36,686 nucleotides of DNA from DAMCAP01 sp032059445 (lineage in GTDB: Bacteria; Bacillota; Clostridia; Oscillospirales; Ruminococcaceae): positions 1 to 36,686 of the forward strand of contig DAMCAP010000025.1 in the NCBI GenBank assembly GCA_032059445.1, read 5' to 3'. Shown here piece by piece: positions 14,907 to 23,807 of the stretch. The position numbers were made by a program, and so were the translations under genes. Each line of letters begins with the position of its first letter. Positions within the stretch are counted from its first letter, which is position 1. The notes under the pieces were generated by a model, which saw nothing but the letters and a program-made list of their open reading frames with translations, did no database searches and was not told the origin of the DNA.

Positions 14907-16180
14907 CTACGCATCCTTTACGACCTTTGCGCCAATATCCCTACGATAGTAATGCCCCTCAAACGAAATCTGCTCTGCGGCAGCGTAGCAGCGCTCTAGT
15001 GCCTTGGAGAGGGTTTCTCCTGTAGCNNNNNNNNNNCACGACCACCCGAGGTTACAAAGCCCTCACTGCTGATGGCAGTACCCGCATGGTAGATGGTAGA
15101 ATCCTTTACCTGACCATTTTGATCAAGCCCCTTGATTATGCAGCCTTTGCGGTATGTACCGGGGTAGCCTCCACTGGCCACAATTACGCATGCACAGGCT
15201 TCAGTACTCCACTCCACTGCCAGCTCTCCGAGGGTTTCATGATCAATCGACAGCATAATCTCCACAAGGTCGGTTTTTAAGAGTGGTAGTACCACCTGTG
15301 TTTCGGGGTCGCCAAAGCGGCAGTTATACTCAATCACATAAGGTCCTTTGGCAGTCAGCATCAATCCGAAATATAGGCAGCCTTTAAAGGTACGCCCCTC
15401 TGCCTTCATCGCTTCCATCGTGGGGATGTAGATTTGCTCCATCGCTAGTTTGTTGATTTGGGGTGTATACAGAGGGTGGGGTGCGATGGTGCCCATGCCG
15501 CCTGTATTTAGCCCCTGATCCCCCTCTAGCGCCCGCTTGTGATCCATCGAAGAAACCATGGGTACAATAGTCTTACCATCGGTAAAGCATAGGACTGATA
15601 CCTCGATGCCCTCAAGATATTCCTCCACCACAACCTTACTTCCGCTCTCGCCAAAAGCCTTGTCCTCAATCATAGACTTAACAGCCTCGACCGCTTCGGT
15701 ATGGCTTTCGGCGATGATGACACCCTTGCCTAGGGCAAGGCCATCAGCCTTGATTACCACACGAGGGTCAGGTATCGCCTTGATATAAGCTGCCGCCTCT
15801 TCTACAGTAGAGAAGCTCTCATAACCGGCAGTAGGGATGCCATATTGCTTCATAAGTGCTTTTGAAAACACCTTGCTCCCCTCTATAATCGCCGCTGCTT
15901 TGGTAGGCCCGAAGGTTTTGATAGCCTTGGCATTTAAAGCGTCTACCATCCCAAGCACCAGAGGGTCATCGGGAGCCACCACCACAAGGTCAATGTGATT
16001 TTGCAAAGCAAAGCTGCTTACACCCTCAATATCAGTTGCCTTAATATCCACACACAGGGCATCGGCAGCGATTCCCCCATTGCCGGGGCAGGCATAGAGG
16101 GCTGTGGTGTGCTTGCTTTCCTTTATTTTGCGGATCAGAGCGTGCTCTCTGCCGCCGGAGCCCACAACCAGTATCTTCAT
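14907..16180 (-). CDS. purD: Phosphoribosylamine-glycine ligase (GAR synthetase), broken by a 10-N gap
   Basis: PurD is an ATP-grasp enzyme that joins phosphoribosylamine and glycine, step two of purine synthesis. Family landmarks are the N-terminal MKILVVGSGGREHAL, the ATP-grasp core (VVIKADGLALGKG) and FGDPETQ. Ten N at 15027-15036 interrupt the frame. Downstream of the gap the C-terminus continues in another frame (ATGETLSKALERCYAAAEQ ... RRDIGAKVVKDA) to a stop at 14907. Restoring the conserved GRVLGVTATG needs 14 missing bases, giving 425 residues, the usual length. The gene is therefore intact and the frameshift is an assembly artefact. The ATG follows AAAGGAGG. It is the last gene of the operon. 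Confidence 0.95.
15027..15036. other. Assembly gap (10 N) inside purD
   Basis: Ten undetermined bases. The purD frame is restored if the true gap is 2 modulo 3; the conserved family sequence predicts 14 bases. Confidence 0.95.
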
Positions 16181-16260
16181 GTTATCCTCCTTTGTAAGCG
16201 GCAGCGATGTGCTGCCAGAGTAAGCAAGAGCGCCAAGTGTGATCTATCGAGCAAATCTTA

Positions 16261-16315
16261 GAGAGATACGGCAGCCATGATCCCACAGCTGCCTATAACG
16301 TTTAAGCTATCTCTC
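16261..16315. other. Intercistronic hairpin between purH and purD
   Basis: The outer arms GAGAGATA (16261-16268) and TATCTCTC (16308-16315) and the inner arms GGCAGC (16270-16275) and GCTGCC (16288-16293) form a nested stem. It has no T tail on the minus strand, so it is more likely an mRNA processing or stability element than a terminator. Confidence 0.5.
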
Positions 16316-16335
16316 ATAGATCTCTTGGCAGCCGA

Positions 16336-17883
16336 TTAGTGCTTAAAGTGGCGCATACCGGTAAATACCATGGCGATCCCTGCTTTGTTACAGGCATCGA
16401 TGCTCTCTTGATCACGCACAGATCCACCAGGCTGGATGATTGCTGTGATACCTGCCTTCTGTGCCAGCTCCACACAATCCGAGAAGGGGAAGAACGCATC
16501 AGATGCCATGACAGCTCCATCGGCCCTCTCACCTGCGTAACGGATGGCTAAATCAAGGGCTGTCACTCGATTGGTCTGCCCAGGGCCTACACCTATTGTG
16601 TGCTTGCCTTTTGCCAGCACGATGGCGTTGGATTTCACATGCTTTACTACCTTCATGGCAAGCTCCATTGCATGCAGCTCTTTTTCAGTGGGCTTGCGCT
16701 CTGTTACCACTGTAAGGTCATCCTTTTTATAAAAATCTGTGTCAAGCTGCTGTAAAAGTATCCCGCCCGCTACCTTTTTGGCATCGAGAGTATCCTTAGC
16801 GTTTGCCTTGGCACAGGCTGGCAGCTTCAGTAAACGGATATTTTTCTTAGCAGTCAGCACGTCTAGTGCCTCTGGGGTATAATCTGGAGCGATGATTATC
16901 TCTAAGAAGGTCTTGCTTAGCTCCTCGGCAGTAGCAAGGTCCACCATCCTATTTAAAGCAACAATACCACCAAAGATCGAAACAGGGTCACTTTCATAAG
17001 CCCCCATATACGCTTCTAATAGGGTATCCCCTACACCTACACCACAGGGGTTGGCATGCTTGACGGCTACAGCACAGGGCTTATCCTCCCCAACCTCCTT
17101 AAGCACATCCAAGGCACCGTTGGCATCGTTAATATTGTTATAAGAAAGCTCCTTACCATGAAGCTGCTCTGCGGCAGCCAGTGCGTTATCAGGGCAGAGA
17201 GGCTCACGGTAAAAGGCAGCTTGCTGGTGAGGATTTTCCCCATAACGAAGGTCTTGTACCTTCTCAAAGGTCAGGGTTACGCGGTCACCAAGAGGGCTTT
17301 TGCCAGCTTGTTTGCGCAGATAGGAGGCAATCAAAGCATCGTAAGCTGCAGTATGCTCAAATACCTTCATCGCTAGCTCAAACTTAAGCTCACGGCTAAG
17401 CACTCCTGCTCTCAGCTGCTCAGTTACTCTGCCGTAGTCGGCTGGGTCGATCACCACCGCTACATCCTGCCAGTTTTTAGCCGCTGCTCTGAGCATAGTA
17501 GGGCCACCGATGTCGATGTTTTCGATGGCTTCCTCCAATGCTACACCCGGCTTCATGATAGTCTTTTTAAAGGGATAGAGATTTATGGCTACTACATCAA
17601 TCGGTGCGACACCCAGCTCCTCGATCTGATGCATATGCTGATCGTTACCACGCATCGCCAGTATTCCCGCACAAATATTTGGGTGCAGTGTCTTTACCCT
17701 GCCATCAAGGCACTCTGGGAAGCCTGTCACATCCGACACCCCTGTAACAGGGATGCCATTATCAGTGAGGATTTTGGCAGTGCCTCCGGTAGATATAATC
17801 TCAAAATCCAGAGCAACCAGCTCCCTTGCAAACTCCACTACACCTGTCTTGTCTGTAAGACTAATTAATGCTCGTTTTTTCAT
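16336..17883 (-). CDS. purH: Bifunctional AICAR formyltransferase / IMP cyclohydrolase
   Basis: A 515-residue enzyme that performs the last two steps of IMP synthesis. The N-terminal IMP cyclohydrolase domain (about 1-195) begins KKRALISLTDKTGVVEFA and includes STGGTAKIL. The C-terminal formyltransferase domain contains KHANPCGVGVG and, near the end, SDAFFPFSDCVE and QPGGSVRDQE. Length is that of the family. The start lies 23 nt inside the end of purN, with GGAAGAG upstream, so translation is likely coupled. Confidence 0.97.
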   Translation of the reverse strand: MKKRALISLTDKTGVVEFARELVALDFEIISTGGTAKILTDNGIPVTGVSDVTGFPECLDGRVKTLHPNICAGILAMRGNDQHMHQIEELGVAPIDVVAINLYPFKKTIMKPGVALEEAIENIDIGGPTMLRAAAKNWQDVAVVIDPADYGRVTEQLRAGVLSRELKFELAMKVFEHTAAYDALIASYLRKQAGKSPLGDRVTLTFEKVQDLRYGENPHQQAAFYREPLCPDNALAAAEQLHGKELSYNNINDANGALDVLKEVGEDKPCAVAVKHANPCGVGVGDTLLEAYMGAYESDPVSIFGGIVALNRMVDLATAEELSKTFLEIIIAPDYTPEALDVLTAKKNIRLLKLPACAKANAKDTLDAKKVAGGILLQQLDTDFYKKDDLTVVTERKPTEKELHAMELAMKVVKHVKSNAIVLAKGKHTIGVGPGQTNRVTALDLAIRYAGERADGAVMASDAFFPFSDCVELAQKAGITAIIQPGGSVRDQESIDACNKAGIAMVFTGMRHFKH

Positions 17884-18487
17884 TGCTCTCTTCCTTTATC
17901 AGTTGTTTACATACAAGTGAAACTGCTTGGGGCAATATCACCCACTCCGCCTGCTCCATCACACGACGCTGGAGGGTTTCGGGGGAGTCACCAGGCAGCA
18001 CATCCACCGCCTTTTGTAGCAAGATCTGCCCACCGTCTACCACCTCGCTGACAAAATGCACCGTTGCCCCAGTCACCTTCACACCATAGTCCAAAGCTGC
18101 CTTATGCACTGCCAGACCATAAAACCCTTCTCCACAAAAAGCAGGAATCAACGACGGATGCACGTTGATGATCCGATTTTTATATAGCTCGGTAAGGCCT
18201 TGCCCCAAGATTACCAAGAAACCCGCTAGCACAATTAGGTCGATCTCATGCTTTTGCAGGATGCTGATCAGCTGATCAGTATATTCCTCATGAGACTGCC
18301 CTTTTTTACGCTCTACTACCACTGCAGTGATGCCTGCGGCTTCTGCCCGCTTGAGGGCATAGGCAGAGGGTTTAGAAGAAATGCAGAGGCTGAGTCTTCC
18401 ACCCTCCAGCTCTCCTCTACCCTGTGCATCGATTAGCGCCTGGAAGTTGGTCCCTCCGCCTGATACCAGCACGGCAATGTTTAGCAT
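17861..18487 (-). CDS. purN: Phosphoribosylglycinamide formyltransferase
   Basis: A 208-residue folate-dependent GAR transformylase, the third step of the pathway. The N-terminal LVSGGGTNFQALIDA and the motif NVHPSLIPAF carry the usual substrate and catalytic region, followed by GATVHFVSEVVDGG with its catalytic Asp. The ATG overlaps the purM stop by 7 nt and the 3' end overlaps purH by 23 nt, so this block is tightly coupled. Confidence 0.96.
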   Translation of the reverse strand: MLNIAVLVSGGGTNFQALIDAQGRGELEGGRLSLCISSKPSAYALKRAEAAGITAVVVERKKGQSHEEYTDQLISILQKHEIDLIVLAGFLVILGQGLTELYKNRIINVHPSLIPAFCGEGFYGLAVHKAALDYGVKVTGATVHFVSEVVDGGQILLQKAVDVLPGDSPETLQRRVMEQAEWVILPQAVSLVCKQLIKEESNEKTSIN

Positions 18488-19518
18488 ATTACCACTCCGT
18501 CGTCGCCTTTCTTGACTTCACCGATAATCTTTGCTCGCTCACCATGAGCCTCAAAGGCTGCAATTACGGCATCCGCCCCCTTGGGATCACAAATCATCGC
18601 CAGACCCACACCCATGTTAAAGGTGTTAAACATATCTCGCTCATCGATGCCTCCCAGCTTTGCGATCAGCTGGAAGATCGGAAGCACATCCACAGCACTA
18701 CGGTCTATAACAGCGCTCATGCCCTTGGGCAGTGCTCGTGGGAGATTTTCATAAAAGCCACCACCCGTAATGTGAGAAATACTGCGCACTGCCCCTGCTG
18801 CAATTGCTTCTAAAGCAGGCTTTACATAGATTTTGGTAGGGGTAAGCAGTGTTTCTCCCAGTGTGGCCCCAAGCTCGGGATAGTATTTATTTAGGTCGGT
18901 GTTCTCCACGTCAAAAACCTTACGCACCAGCGAAAATCCATTGGAATGTACACCCGAAGAAGCAACTCCTACGATCACATCGCCCTCGCATACTTTCTCT
19001 GGGAGCAGTACTTTTTCACGATCCACCACACCTACCGAGAAGCCTGCCAGATCATACTCATCTTCTGAGTAAAACCCGGGCATTTCAGCGGTTTCACCGC
19101 CTACCAGCGCGCAGCCCGCCTGGATGCACCCCTGAGCAACACCCGATACAATCTGGGCGATCTTCTCAGGGTAGTTTTTGCCTACAGCGATATAATCTAA
19201 AAATACCAGAGGCTTTGCACCGCAGCAGATGATATCATTGACACACATCGCCACGCAATCAATGCCCACAGTGTCGTGCTTATCCAGCAAAAAAGCCAGC
19301 TTAAGCTTTGTACCGACACCATCGGTACCAGAAACCAACACAGGTCGGCTGATGCCGGTGAGATCCAGCTCAAACATACCGCCAAAGCCGCCGATCCCTT
19401 CCAATACACCCTTGGTAAAGGTGGACGTTACATGACTTTTCATCAGCTCTACAGCCTTATATCCTGCAGTTACATCCACACCAGCCGCTTTATAGCTGTT
19501 ACTATAGCTTTTTTCCAT
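18481..19518 (-). CDS. purM: Phosphoribosylformylglycinamidine cyclo-ligase (AIR synthetase)
   Basis: A 345-residue enzyme that closes the imidazole ring with ATP, step five. Landmarks are YKAAGVDVTAGY near the start, SGTDGVGTKLKLA, DCVAMCVNDI and HITGGGFYENLPR. The start is the ATG at 19518; an upstream in-frame TTG at 19530 overlaps the GAGGTG ribosome binding site and is unlikely. It follows purF by 38 nt and overlaps purN by 7 nt. Confidence 0.97.
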   Translation of the reverse strand: MEKSYSNSYKAAGVDVTAGYKAVELMKSHVTSTFTKGVLEGIGGFGGMFELDLTGISRPVLVSGTDGVGTKLKLAFLLDKHDTVGIDCVAMCVNDIICCGAKPLVFLDYIAVGKNYPEKIAQIVSGVAQGCIQAGCALVGGETAEMPGFYSEDEYDLAGFSVGVVDREKVLLPEKVCEGDVIVGVASSGVHSNGFSLVRKVFDVENTDLNKYYPELGATLGETLLTPTKIYVKPALEAIAAGAVRSISHITGGGFYENLPRALPKGMSAVIDRSAVDVLPIFQLIAKLGGIDERDMFNTFNMGVGLAMICDPKGADAVIAAFEAHGERAKIIGEVKKGDDGVVIC

Positions 19519-19556
19519 GTTACACCTCAAAAATATTGTAGTCGCCCAATTGTGAG

Positions 19557-20996
19557 CTACTCTTTATCATTGTTAAATATATCGATTTCATTTAGAAACT
19601 TATCAACCGGCAGCGGCTCTGGGAGGGCAATTGGGTATTCGCCGGTAAAGCAGCCCAGACAGAAGGAGCAGTCATGGGTCAGCGCGATCTTTGACATCGC
19701 ATCGATGCTCATAAACCCAAGGCTGTCGGCACCAATCTGCTGGCGGATCTCCTCAAGAGACATACGACAAGCAATCAGATCTTTAATACTGCCGATATCG
19801 GTACCAAAGTGACACAGATTGGTAAAGGGTGGGGAGCTGATCCGCATATGTACCTCAGTGGCACCTGCCTTACGCAGCAGCTTGATGATGTTGGCACTGG
19901 TAGTACCCCGCACGATGGAATCATCAACCATGACCACTCGCTTACCTTTAACCGTATGAGATAGGGCGTTTAGCTTGATACGCACTGCATCCTCACGCTG
20001 CCCCTGAGTCGGCTGGATAAAGGTACGGCCTACGTAGCGGTTTTTGATCAGGCCCACACCGTAGGGTATTCCGGATTCTCTTGCATAACCGAGAGCTGCA
20101 TCAAGACCGGAGTCAGGTACACCGATCACCACATCAGCTTCAACCGGGTGCTCCTGTGCTAAGTATGCCCCCGCTCTAAGCCTTGCATGGTGGACGCTAG
20201 CACCATCTAACACCGAGTCTGGGCGTGCAAAATATACAAATTCAAAGACACAAAGAGCAGGCTTCTGCCCGCAGTGGGTTTCAATGGAACGGACACCCTT
20301 CTCGTCAACGATGACGATTTCACCGGGCTTTACATCCCGTACATATACCGCTCCCATCGAATCAAGGGCACAGGTTTCAGATGCAAAAACCACTGAACCA
20401 TCTTCCGTTTTACCCATACAAAGAGGACGAAATCCATGAGGGTCACGGGCTGCAATCAACTTCTTGGGCGACATCACCACCATACAATAAGCGCCCTGTA
20501 TCTTGCCCATGGCTACCTCTACCGCTTTTTCGATGGAGCCCACCTCAAGGCGTGCGTTGGTGATCACATAAGAAACCAGCTCCGCATCGGTGATGGTGTG
20601 AAAGATCGCACCCTTTAGCTCCAGCTCCCGGCGCAGGTGGGGAGCATTTAGGATGGTACCGTTGTGGGCAAAGGCCATCTGACCCTTTACATGCTTGACC
20701 AGCAGTGGCTGTGCATTTATTCTCGAAGCTTCGCTTTTGGCAGCATATCTGGTATGACCGATGGCCATAGCGCCCATCCCCAATGATTCTAGGCGCTCGG
20801 GGGTAAACACCTCAGGTACAAGACCCGAGTCCGTGTAATTTCGGATGATACCGTTGTCATTTACCGCAATACCGCAGCTCTCTTGGCCACGGTGCTGCAA
20901 GGAGTACAGAGCATAATAAGCGCTTGCGGCTACGTTGGTACGGCAATTGGCTCTAATACCAAAGATACCGCATTCTTCATGAATCTGATCTGACAT
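19557..20996 (-). CDS. purF: Amidophosphoribosyltransferase
   Basis: A 479-residue enzyme that makes phosphoribosylamine from PRPP and glutamine, the first committed step. A short propeptide ends before C9 in EECGIFGI, the expected N-terminal nucleophile after cleavage, as in the Bacillus type. The glutaminase domain has HTRYAAKSEAS; the phosphoribosyltransferase domain has the PRPP loop VVMVDDSIVRGTTS. Cysteines near the end (CSFCLGCF) and in the middle fit the 4Fe-4S cluster of this type, which makes it oxygen-sensitive. AGGAGG precedes the ATG. Confidence 0.97.
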   Translation of the reverse strand: MSDQIHEECGIFGIRANCRTNVAASAYYALYSLQHRGQESCGIAVNDNGIIRNYTDSGLVPEVFTPERLESLGMGAMAIGHTRYAAKSEASRINAQPLLVKHVKGQMAFAHNGTILNAPHLRRELELKGAIFHTITDAELVSYVITNARLEVGSIEKAVEVAMGKIQGAYCMVVMSPKKLIAARDPHGFRPLCMGKTEDGSVVFASETCALDSMGAVYVRDVKPGEIVIVDEKGVRSIETHCGQKPALCVFEFVYFARPDSVLDGASVHHARLRAGAYLAQEHPVEADVVIGVPDSGLDAALGYARESGIPYGVGLIKNRYVGRTFIQPTQGQREDAVRIKLNALSHTVKGKRVVMVDDSIVRGTTSANIIKLLRKAGATEVHMRISSPPFTNLCHFGTDIGSIKDLIACRMSLEEIRQQIGADSLGFMSIDAMSKIALTHDCSFCLGCFTGEYPIALPEPLPVDKFLNEIDIFNNDKE

Positions 20997-21054
20997 AATT
21001 ACCTCCTAAAAGTAAATCAATCTACCTATCAGCTGTATAACTTCGTTTCTAATC

Positions 21055-21088
21055 GGCTTAGGGCAAAGAGTTAGCTCTGCCCTAAGCC
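21055..21088. other. Intercistronic hairpin between purC and purF
   Basis: An 11-bp perfect stem GGCTTAGGGCA (21055-21065) with TGCCCTAAGCC (21078-21088). It has no T run on the minus strand. It lies in the only long gap (182 nt) inside the operon and may be an RNA processing or partial attenuation site. Confidence 0.55.
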
Positions 21089-21178
21089 CGACTGTGTGCT
21101 GTGTGGGTCTGTGTTTTGCTTATCTGATCACCTATTGGCAAGCCTGCTGTAAAGCAGCGATCAGCTCGAGATTGGCGC

Positions 21179-21892
21179 CTACTCGCCCATTAGTCTGCGT
21201 AGGATCTCATGATAAGCATCTTCTACGCCGCCCATATCTCGTCTGAAGCGATCCTTGTCCAGCTTTTCACCAGTGGTGGAATCCCAGAAGCGGCAGGTAT
21301 CGGGAGAAATTTCATCTGCCAAAATAATAGTGCCATCGGCAACTTTGCCAAACTCTAGTTTAAAGTCAATTAGCTCAATATTTAGATCTTTCAGGTAAGC
21401 CGCCATGATCTCGTTGATCTTTAGGGCATAGGCGCTGATGATTTCAAGCTCCTCGCGGGTCGCCAGCTTCATTGCCAGAGCATGATAATCATTGATCATC
21501 GGGTCGCCAAGATCATCATTTTTGTAGCTAAATTCCAGCACGGTTGTGGCAAGCTTGGTGCCCTCGGCAATCCCCAATCTCTTAGAAAGGGAGCCTGCTG
21601 CAATGTTGCGTACAATCACCTCAATAGGTACAATCGATACTTTTTTGACCGCTGTTTCGCGCTCGCTGAGCTCCTCAATAAAGTGACTGGGGATGCCATG
21701 CCCCGCCAGCATCTTCATCATATGGTTTGACACACGGTTGTTGATGACACCCTTCCCCTGCACGGTGCCTTTTTTAAGCCCGTTAAAGGCAGTTGCGTCA
21801 TCCTTATAATCTACGATGCACACAGCAGGATCATTGGTAGCAAACACCTTCTTTGCCTTACCCTCGTACAATTGCTCTCTCTTCTCGTACAT
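21179..21892 (-). CDS. purC: SAICAR synthetase
   Basis: A 237-residue ATP-dependent ligase that joins CAIR and aspartate. Landmarks are EQLYEGKAKKVFAT, DYKDDATAFNGLKKG, EVIVRNIAAGS and DEISPDTCRFWD. The ATG at 21892 is chosen because GAGG lies eight bases upstream; a GTG nine bases earlier overlaps that site. It follows purE by 58 nt. Confidence 0.97.
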   Translation of the reverse strand: MYEKREQLYEGKAKKVFATNDPAVCIVDYKDDATAFNGLKKGTVQGKGVINNRVSNHMMKMLAGHGIPSHFIEELSERETAVKKVSIVPIEVIVRNIAAGSLSKRLGIAEGTKLATTVLEFSYKNDDLGDPMINDYHALAMKLATREELEIISAYALKINEIMAAYLKDLNIELIDFKLEFGKVADGTIILADEISPDTCRFWDSTTGEKLDKDRFRRDMGGVEDAYHEILRRLMGE

Positions 21893-21950
21893 GTCCTTCA
21901 CCTCATCATTTATTTTGATCTATTATACGTCCTATTGGGCGATTACCCGC

Positions 21951-22479
21951 TTACATTGCCAGGATTTCGTCTAGGCTCAGCTTGCTGTCCTTTTGCTTTA
22001 CTTCCTCAGCCATTTTTTGCTTGTAGCGGCAAAGCTCCTCTGCAAGGNNNNNNNNNNGCAAGACGAGCATCGTTGATCCCTAGCATCTGCGCTGCCAGCA
22101 AAGCAGCGTTTGCGGCACCATCGATGGCAACTGTCGCTACAGGTACTCCGGAAGGCATCTGCACTGTGGAGAGCAGGGCATCTAATCCGTCTAGCGTTGA
22201 AGATTTAACCGGCACGCCGATGATAGGCAGTGTAGTGTGTGCTGCCAATACTCCGGCTAGGTGGGCCGCTTTGCCTGCCGCAGCAATAATTACGCCAAAG
22301 CCATTCTCTCTGGCATTGCTTGCAAAGGCACACGCCTCAGCAGGTGTACGGTGTGCTGACATCACCCTGACCTCTACCTCTATACCAAGATTGTGCAGAG
22401 TTTTTACCGCAGCCTTCATGATTGGTAGATCGCTGTCACTTCCCATTACAATTGCAACTTTTTTTGTAGTCACCGTCAT
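21951..22479 (-). CDS. purE: N5-CAIR mutase / AIR carboxylase PurE, with a 10-N gap
   Basis: PurE converts the carboxylated intermediate to CAIR. Landmarks are VAIVMGSDSDLP, VMSAHRTP and the AAAGKAAHLAGVLAA segment. The start at 22479 follows GGGAGG. Ten N at 22048-22057 interrupt the C-terminus; beyond the gap the frame continues as LAEELCRYKQKMAEEVKQ to a stop at 21951. The frame is restored if the true gap is a multiple of three. No purK is in the window, so either purK lies elsewhere or this is a class II, PurK-independent PurE. It is the first gene of the operon. Confidence 0.95.
22048..22057. other. Assembly gap (10 N) inside purE
   Basis: Ten undetermined bases near the purE 3' end. 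The true length should be a multiple of three to keep the frame. Confidence 0.95.
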
Positions 22480-22500
22480 CTTTATCCTCCCAAAATTTGA

Positions 22501-22548
22501 TATAAGTAAAAATAAAACAAGCTGCAACTCTTTTAAAGTCGCAGCTTG
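22501..22548 (-). terminator. Intrinsic terminator in the purE leader (attenuator)
   Basis: The arms CAAGCTGCAACT (22518-22529) and AGTCGCAGCTTG (22537-22548) form a 12-bp stem with one mismatch, followed on the minus strand by a T-rich tail. It sits between the operon promoter and the purE start, so it must be bypassed for expression. The usual purine riboswitch core was not seen in the readable part of the leader. Confidence 0.8.
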
Positions 22549-22592
22549 CACGCAATTATTTTCACTTAAGTCTCTTCATATTGATATTCGCG

Positions 22593-22685
22593 CTATTCTC
22601 CCGTAACGGCNNNNNNNNNNTGCGCTCCTATGCCTTTGATATAAAACAGTGCTTTTATTTTGCAGTGTCTGTTGATCAAAATCAC
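22593..22685 (-). CDS. Possible small leader ORF of the purine operon (contains 10-N gap)
   Basis: A GTG at 22685 lies six bases after GAGGAGGGG, one of the strongest ribosome binding sites in the window. The peptide begins with Val/Met then ILINRHCKIKALFYIKGIGA and meets the 10-N gap at 22611-22620. If the gap is in frame it ends at a TAG at 22593 after about 30 residues. It lies just downstream of the promoter and upstream of the terminator, where a leader peptide would be. I recognise no family. The gap prevents a firm call. Confidence 0.35.
   Translation of the reverse strand: MILINRHCKIKALFYIKGIGAXXXXAVTGE
22611..22620. other. Assembly gap (10 N) in the purE leader
   Basis: Ten undetermined bases of unknown true length. 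They hide part of the leader, so a regulatory RNA element may be partly missing. Confidence 0.95.
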
Positions 22686-22713
22686 GGCACGCCCCTCCTC
22701 AACCATCATTACA

Positions 22714-22742
22714 AGTATAAGTGTATACCATCAAAAAGTAAA
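22714..22742 (-). promoter_or_regulatory. Promoter of the purine operon
   Basis: On the minus strand there is a -35 TTTACT (22737-22742), a 17-bp spacer and a -10 TATACT (22714-22719). Transcription should start near 22707, giving a leader of at least 220 nt before purE. Confidence 0.7.
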
Positions 22743-22830
22743 TTTCAATAGTATTTTACCGAAATTGAAGAGATTGGGGAAACTGTTAATATCGCATTAA
22801 AACGGTATATATATTTGTCGAAAATGACGA

Positions 22831-23766
22831 TTACTTATCGCTTACTAGCTCCTTAAAGGAAGTTGCCAACCCTGCCATCGACTGAATTTCAGAAGGAATG
22901 ATGATCTTGGTTGCCTTACCATCAGCTACCTTGGCAAAAGCCTCAAGGCTCTTGAGTGCGATAACGCTCTGGCTTGGAGCTGCTTCATTTAGAATAATGA
23001 TCGAGCTTGCGAGAGCCTTCTGCACCATTGTAATTGCCTCTGCTTCACCCTGTGCCTCACGGATTTTTTGCTCTCTTACTGCGTCTGCACGTAGGATCGC
23101 AGCTTCCTTCTCAGCCTGTGCGCGTAGGATCTGAGATTCCTTCTCACCCTCAGCCACAAGGATCTGGCTATGCTTTTCACCCTCTGCACGCAGGATAGAT
23201 TCACGACGCTCACGCTCTGCCTTCATCTGCTTTTCCATGGCGTCCTGTATTTCCTTAGGCGGGATGATGTTCTTAAGCTCTACACGATTCACCTTAATAC
23301 CCCACTTATCGGTAGCGGTATCAAGAATGCTGGTAATACGGGTGTTGATCACATCACGGGAGGTCAGGGTGTTATCAAGCTCCAGCTCGCCGATGATGTT
23401 ACGCAGCGTAGTAGCGCTAAGATTTTCGATTGCAGACAACGGACGCTCAACGCCGTATGTATACAGCTTAGAGTCGGTTATCTGGAAAAACACTACTGTA
23501 TCGATCTGCATGGTAACGTTGTCTTTGGTGATAACAGGCTGAGGCTTAAAATCGACAACCTGCTCCTTAAGGCTGACATGCTTTGCCACACGGTCGATAA
23601 AGGGCACCTTGAAGTGCATACCCGTAGACCAAGTTGCATGATAAGCGCCCAGACGCTCTACAACAAACACTGTTGCCTGAGGTACAATTTTGATGCTGCT
23701 GGCCACCATGATCAAACCGATAATAATCAGTGCGAAAAATACGAATGTGCCTATAACTGGTCCCAT
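22831..23766 (-). CDS. SPFH/band 7 (stomatin-like) membrane protein
   Basis: A 311-residue protein with an N-terminal membrane helix (about 5-27), an SPFH domain (about 28-190: VVERLGAYHATWSTGMHFKVPF, then LRNIIGELELD) and a long charged coiled-coil region (about 180-250, rich in Glu, Lys and Ala) before a short C-terminus. Stomatin/QmcA-type proteins form oligomeric membrane microdomains. The partner NfeD gene lies 41 nt upstream on the same strand, the usual pairing for this family. It is probably cotranscribed with NfeD and perhaps the padR gene. Confidence 0.9.
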   Translation of the reverse strand: MGPVIGTFVFFALIIIGLIMVASSIKIVPQATVFVVERLGAYHATWSTGMHFKVPFIDRVAKHVSLKEQVVDFKPQPVITKDNVTMQIDTVVFFQITDSKLYTYGVERPLSAIENLSATTLRNIIGELELDNTLTSRDVINTRITSILDTATDKWGIKVNRVELKNIIPPKEIQDAMEKQMKAERERRESILRAEGEKHSQILVAEGEKESQILRAQAEKEAAILRADAVREQKIREAQGEAEAITMVQKALASSIIILNEAAPSQSVIALKSLEAFAKVADGKATKIIIPSEIQSMAGLATSFKELVSDK

Positions 23767-23807
23767 AGTAATCCTCCTAATTATTTACAGCCTAAGCTGA
23801 TTTTTAC

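Noticed and set aside
14996..15036. Apparent truncation of purD and purE by early stops near the N runs
   Set aside because: The conserved C-termini continue in another frame (purD) or after the gap (purE), so these are assembly gaps and not real mutations.
21100..21178. Short coding-like stretch just after the purC stop (peptide ending LELIAALQQACQ)
   Set aside because: It is under 20 codons, out of frame with purC and has no start of its own; purC is already full length.
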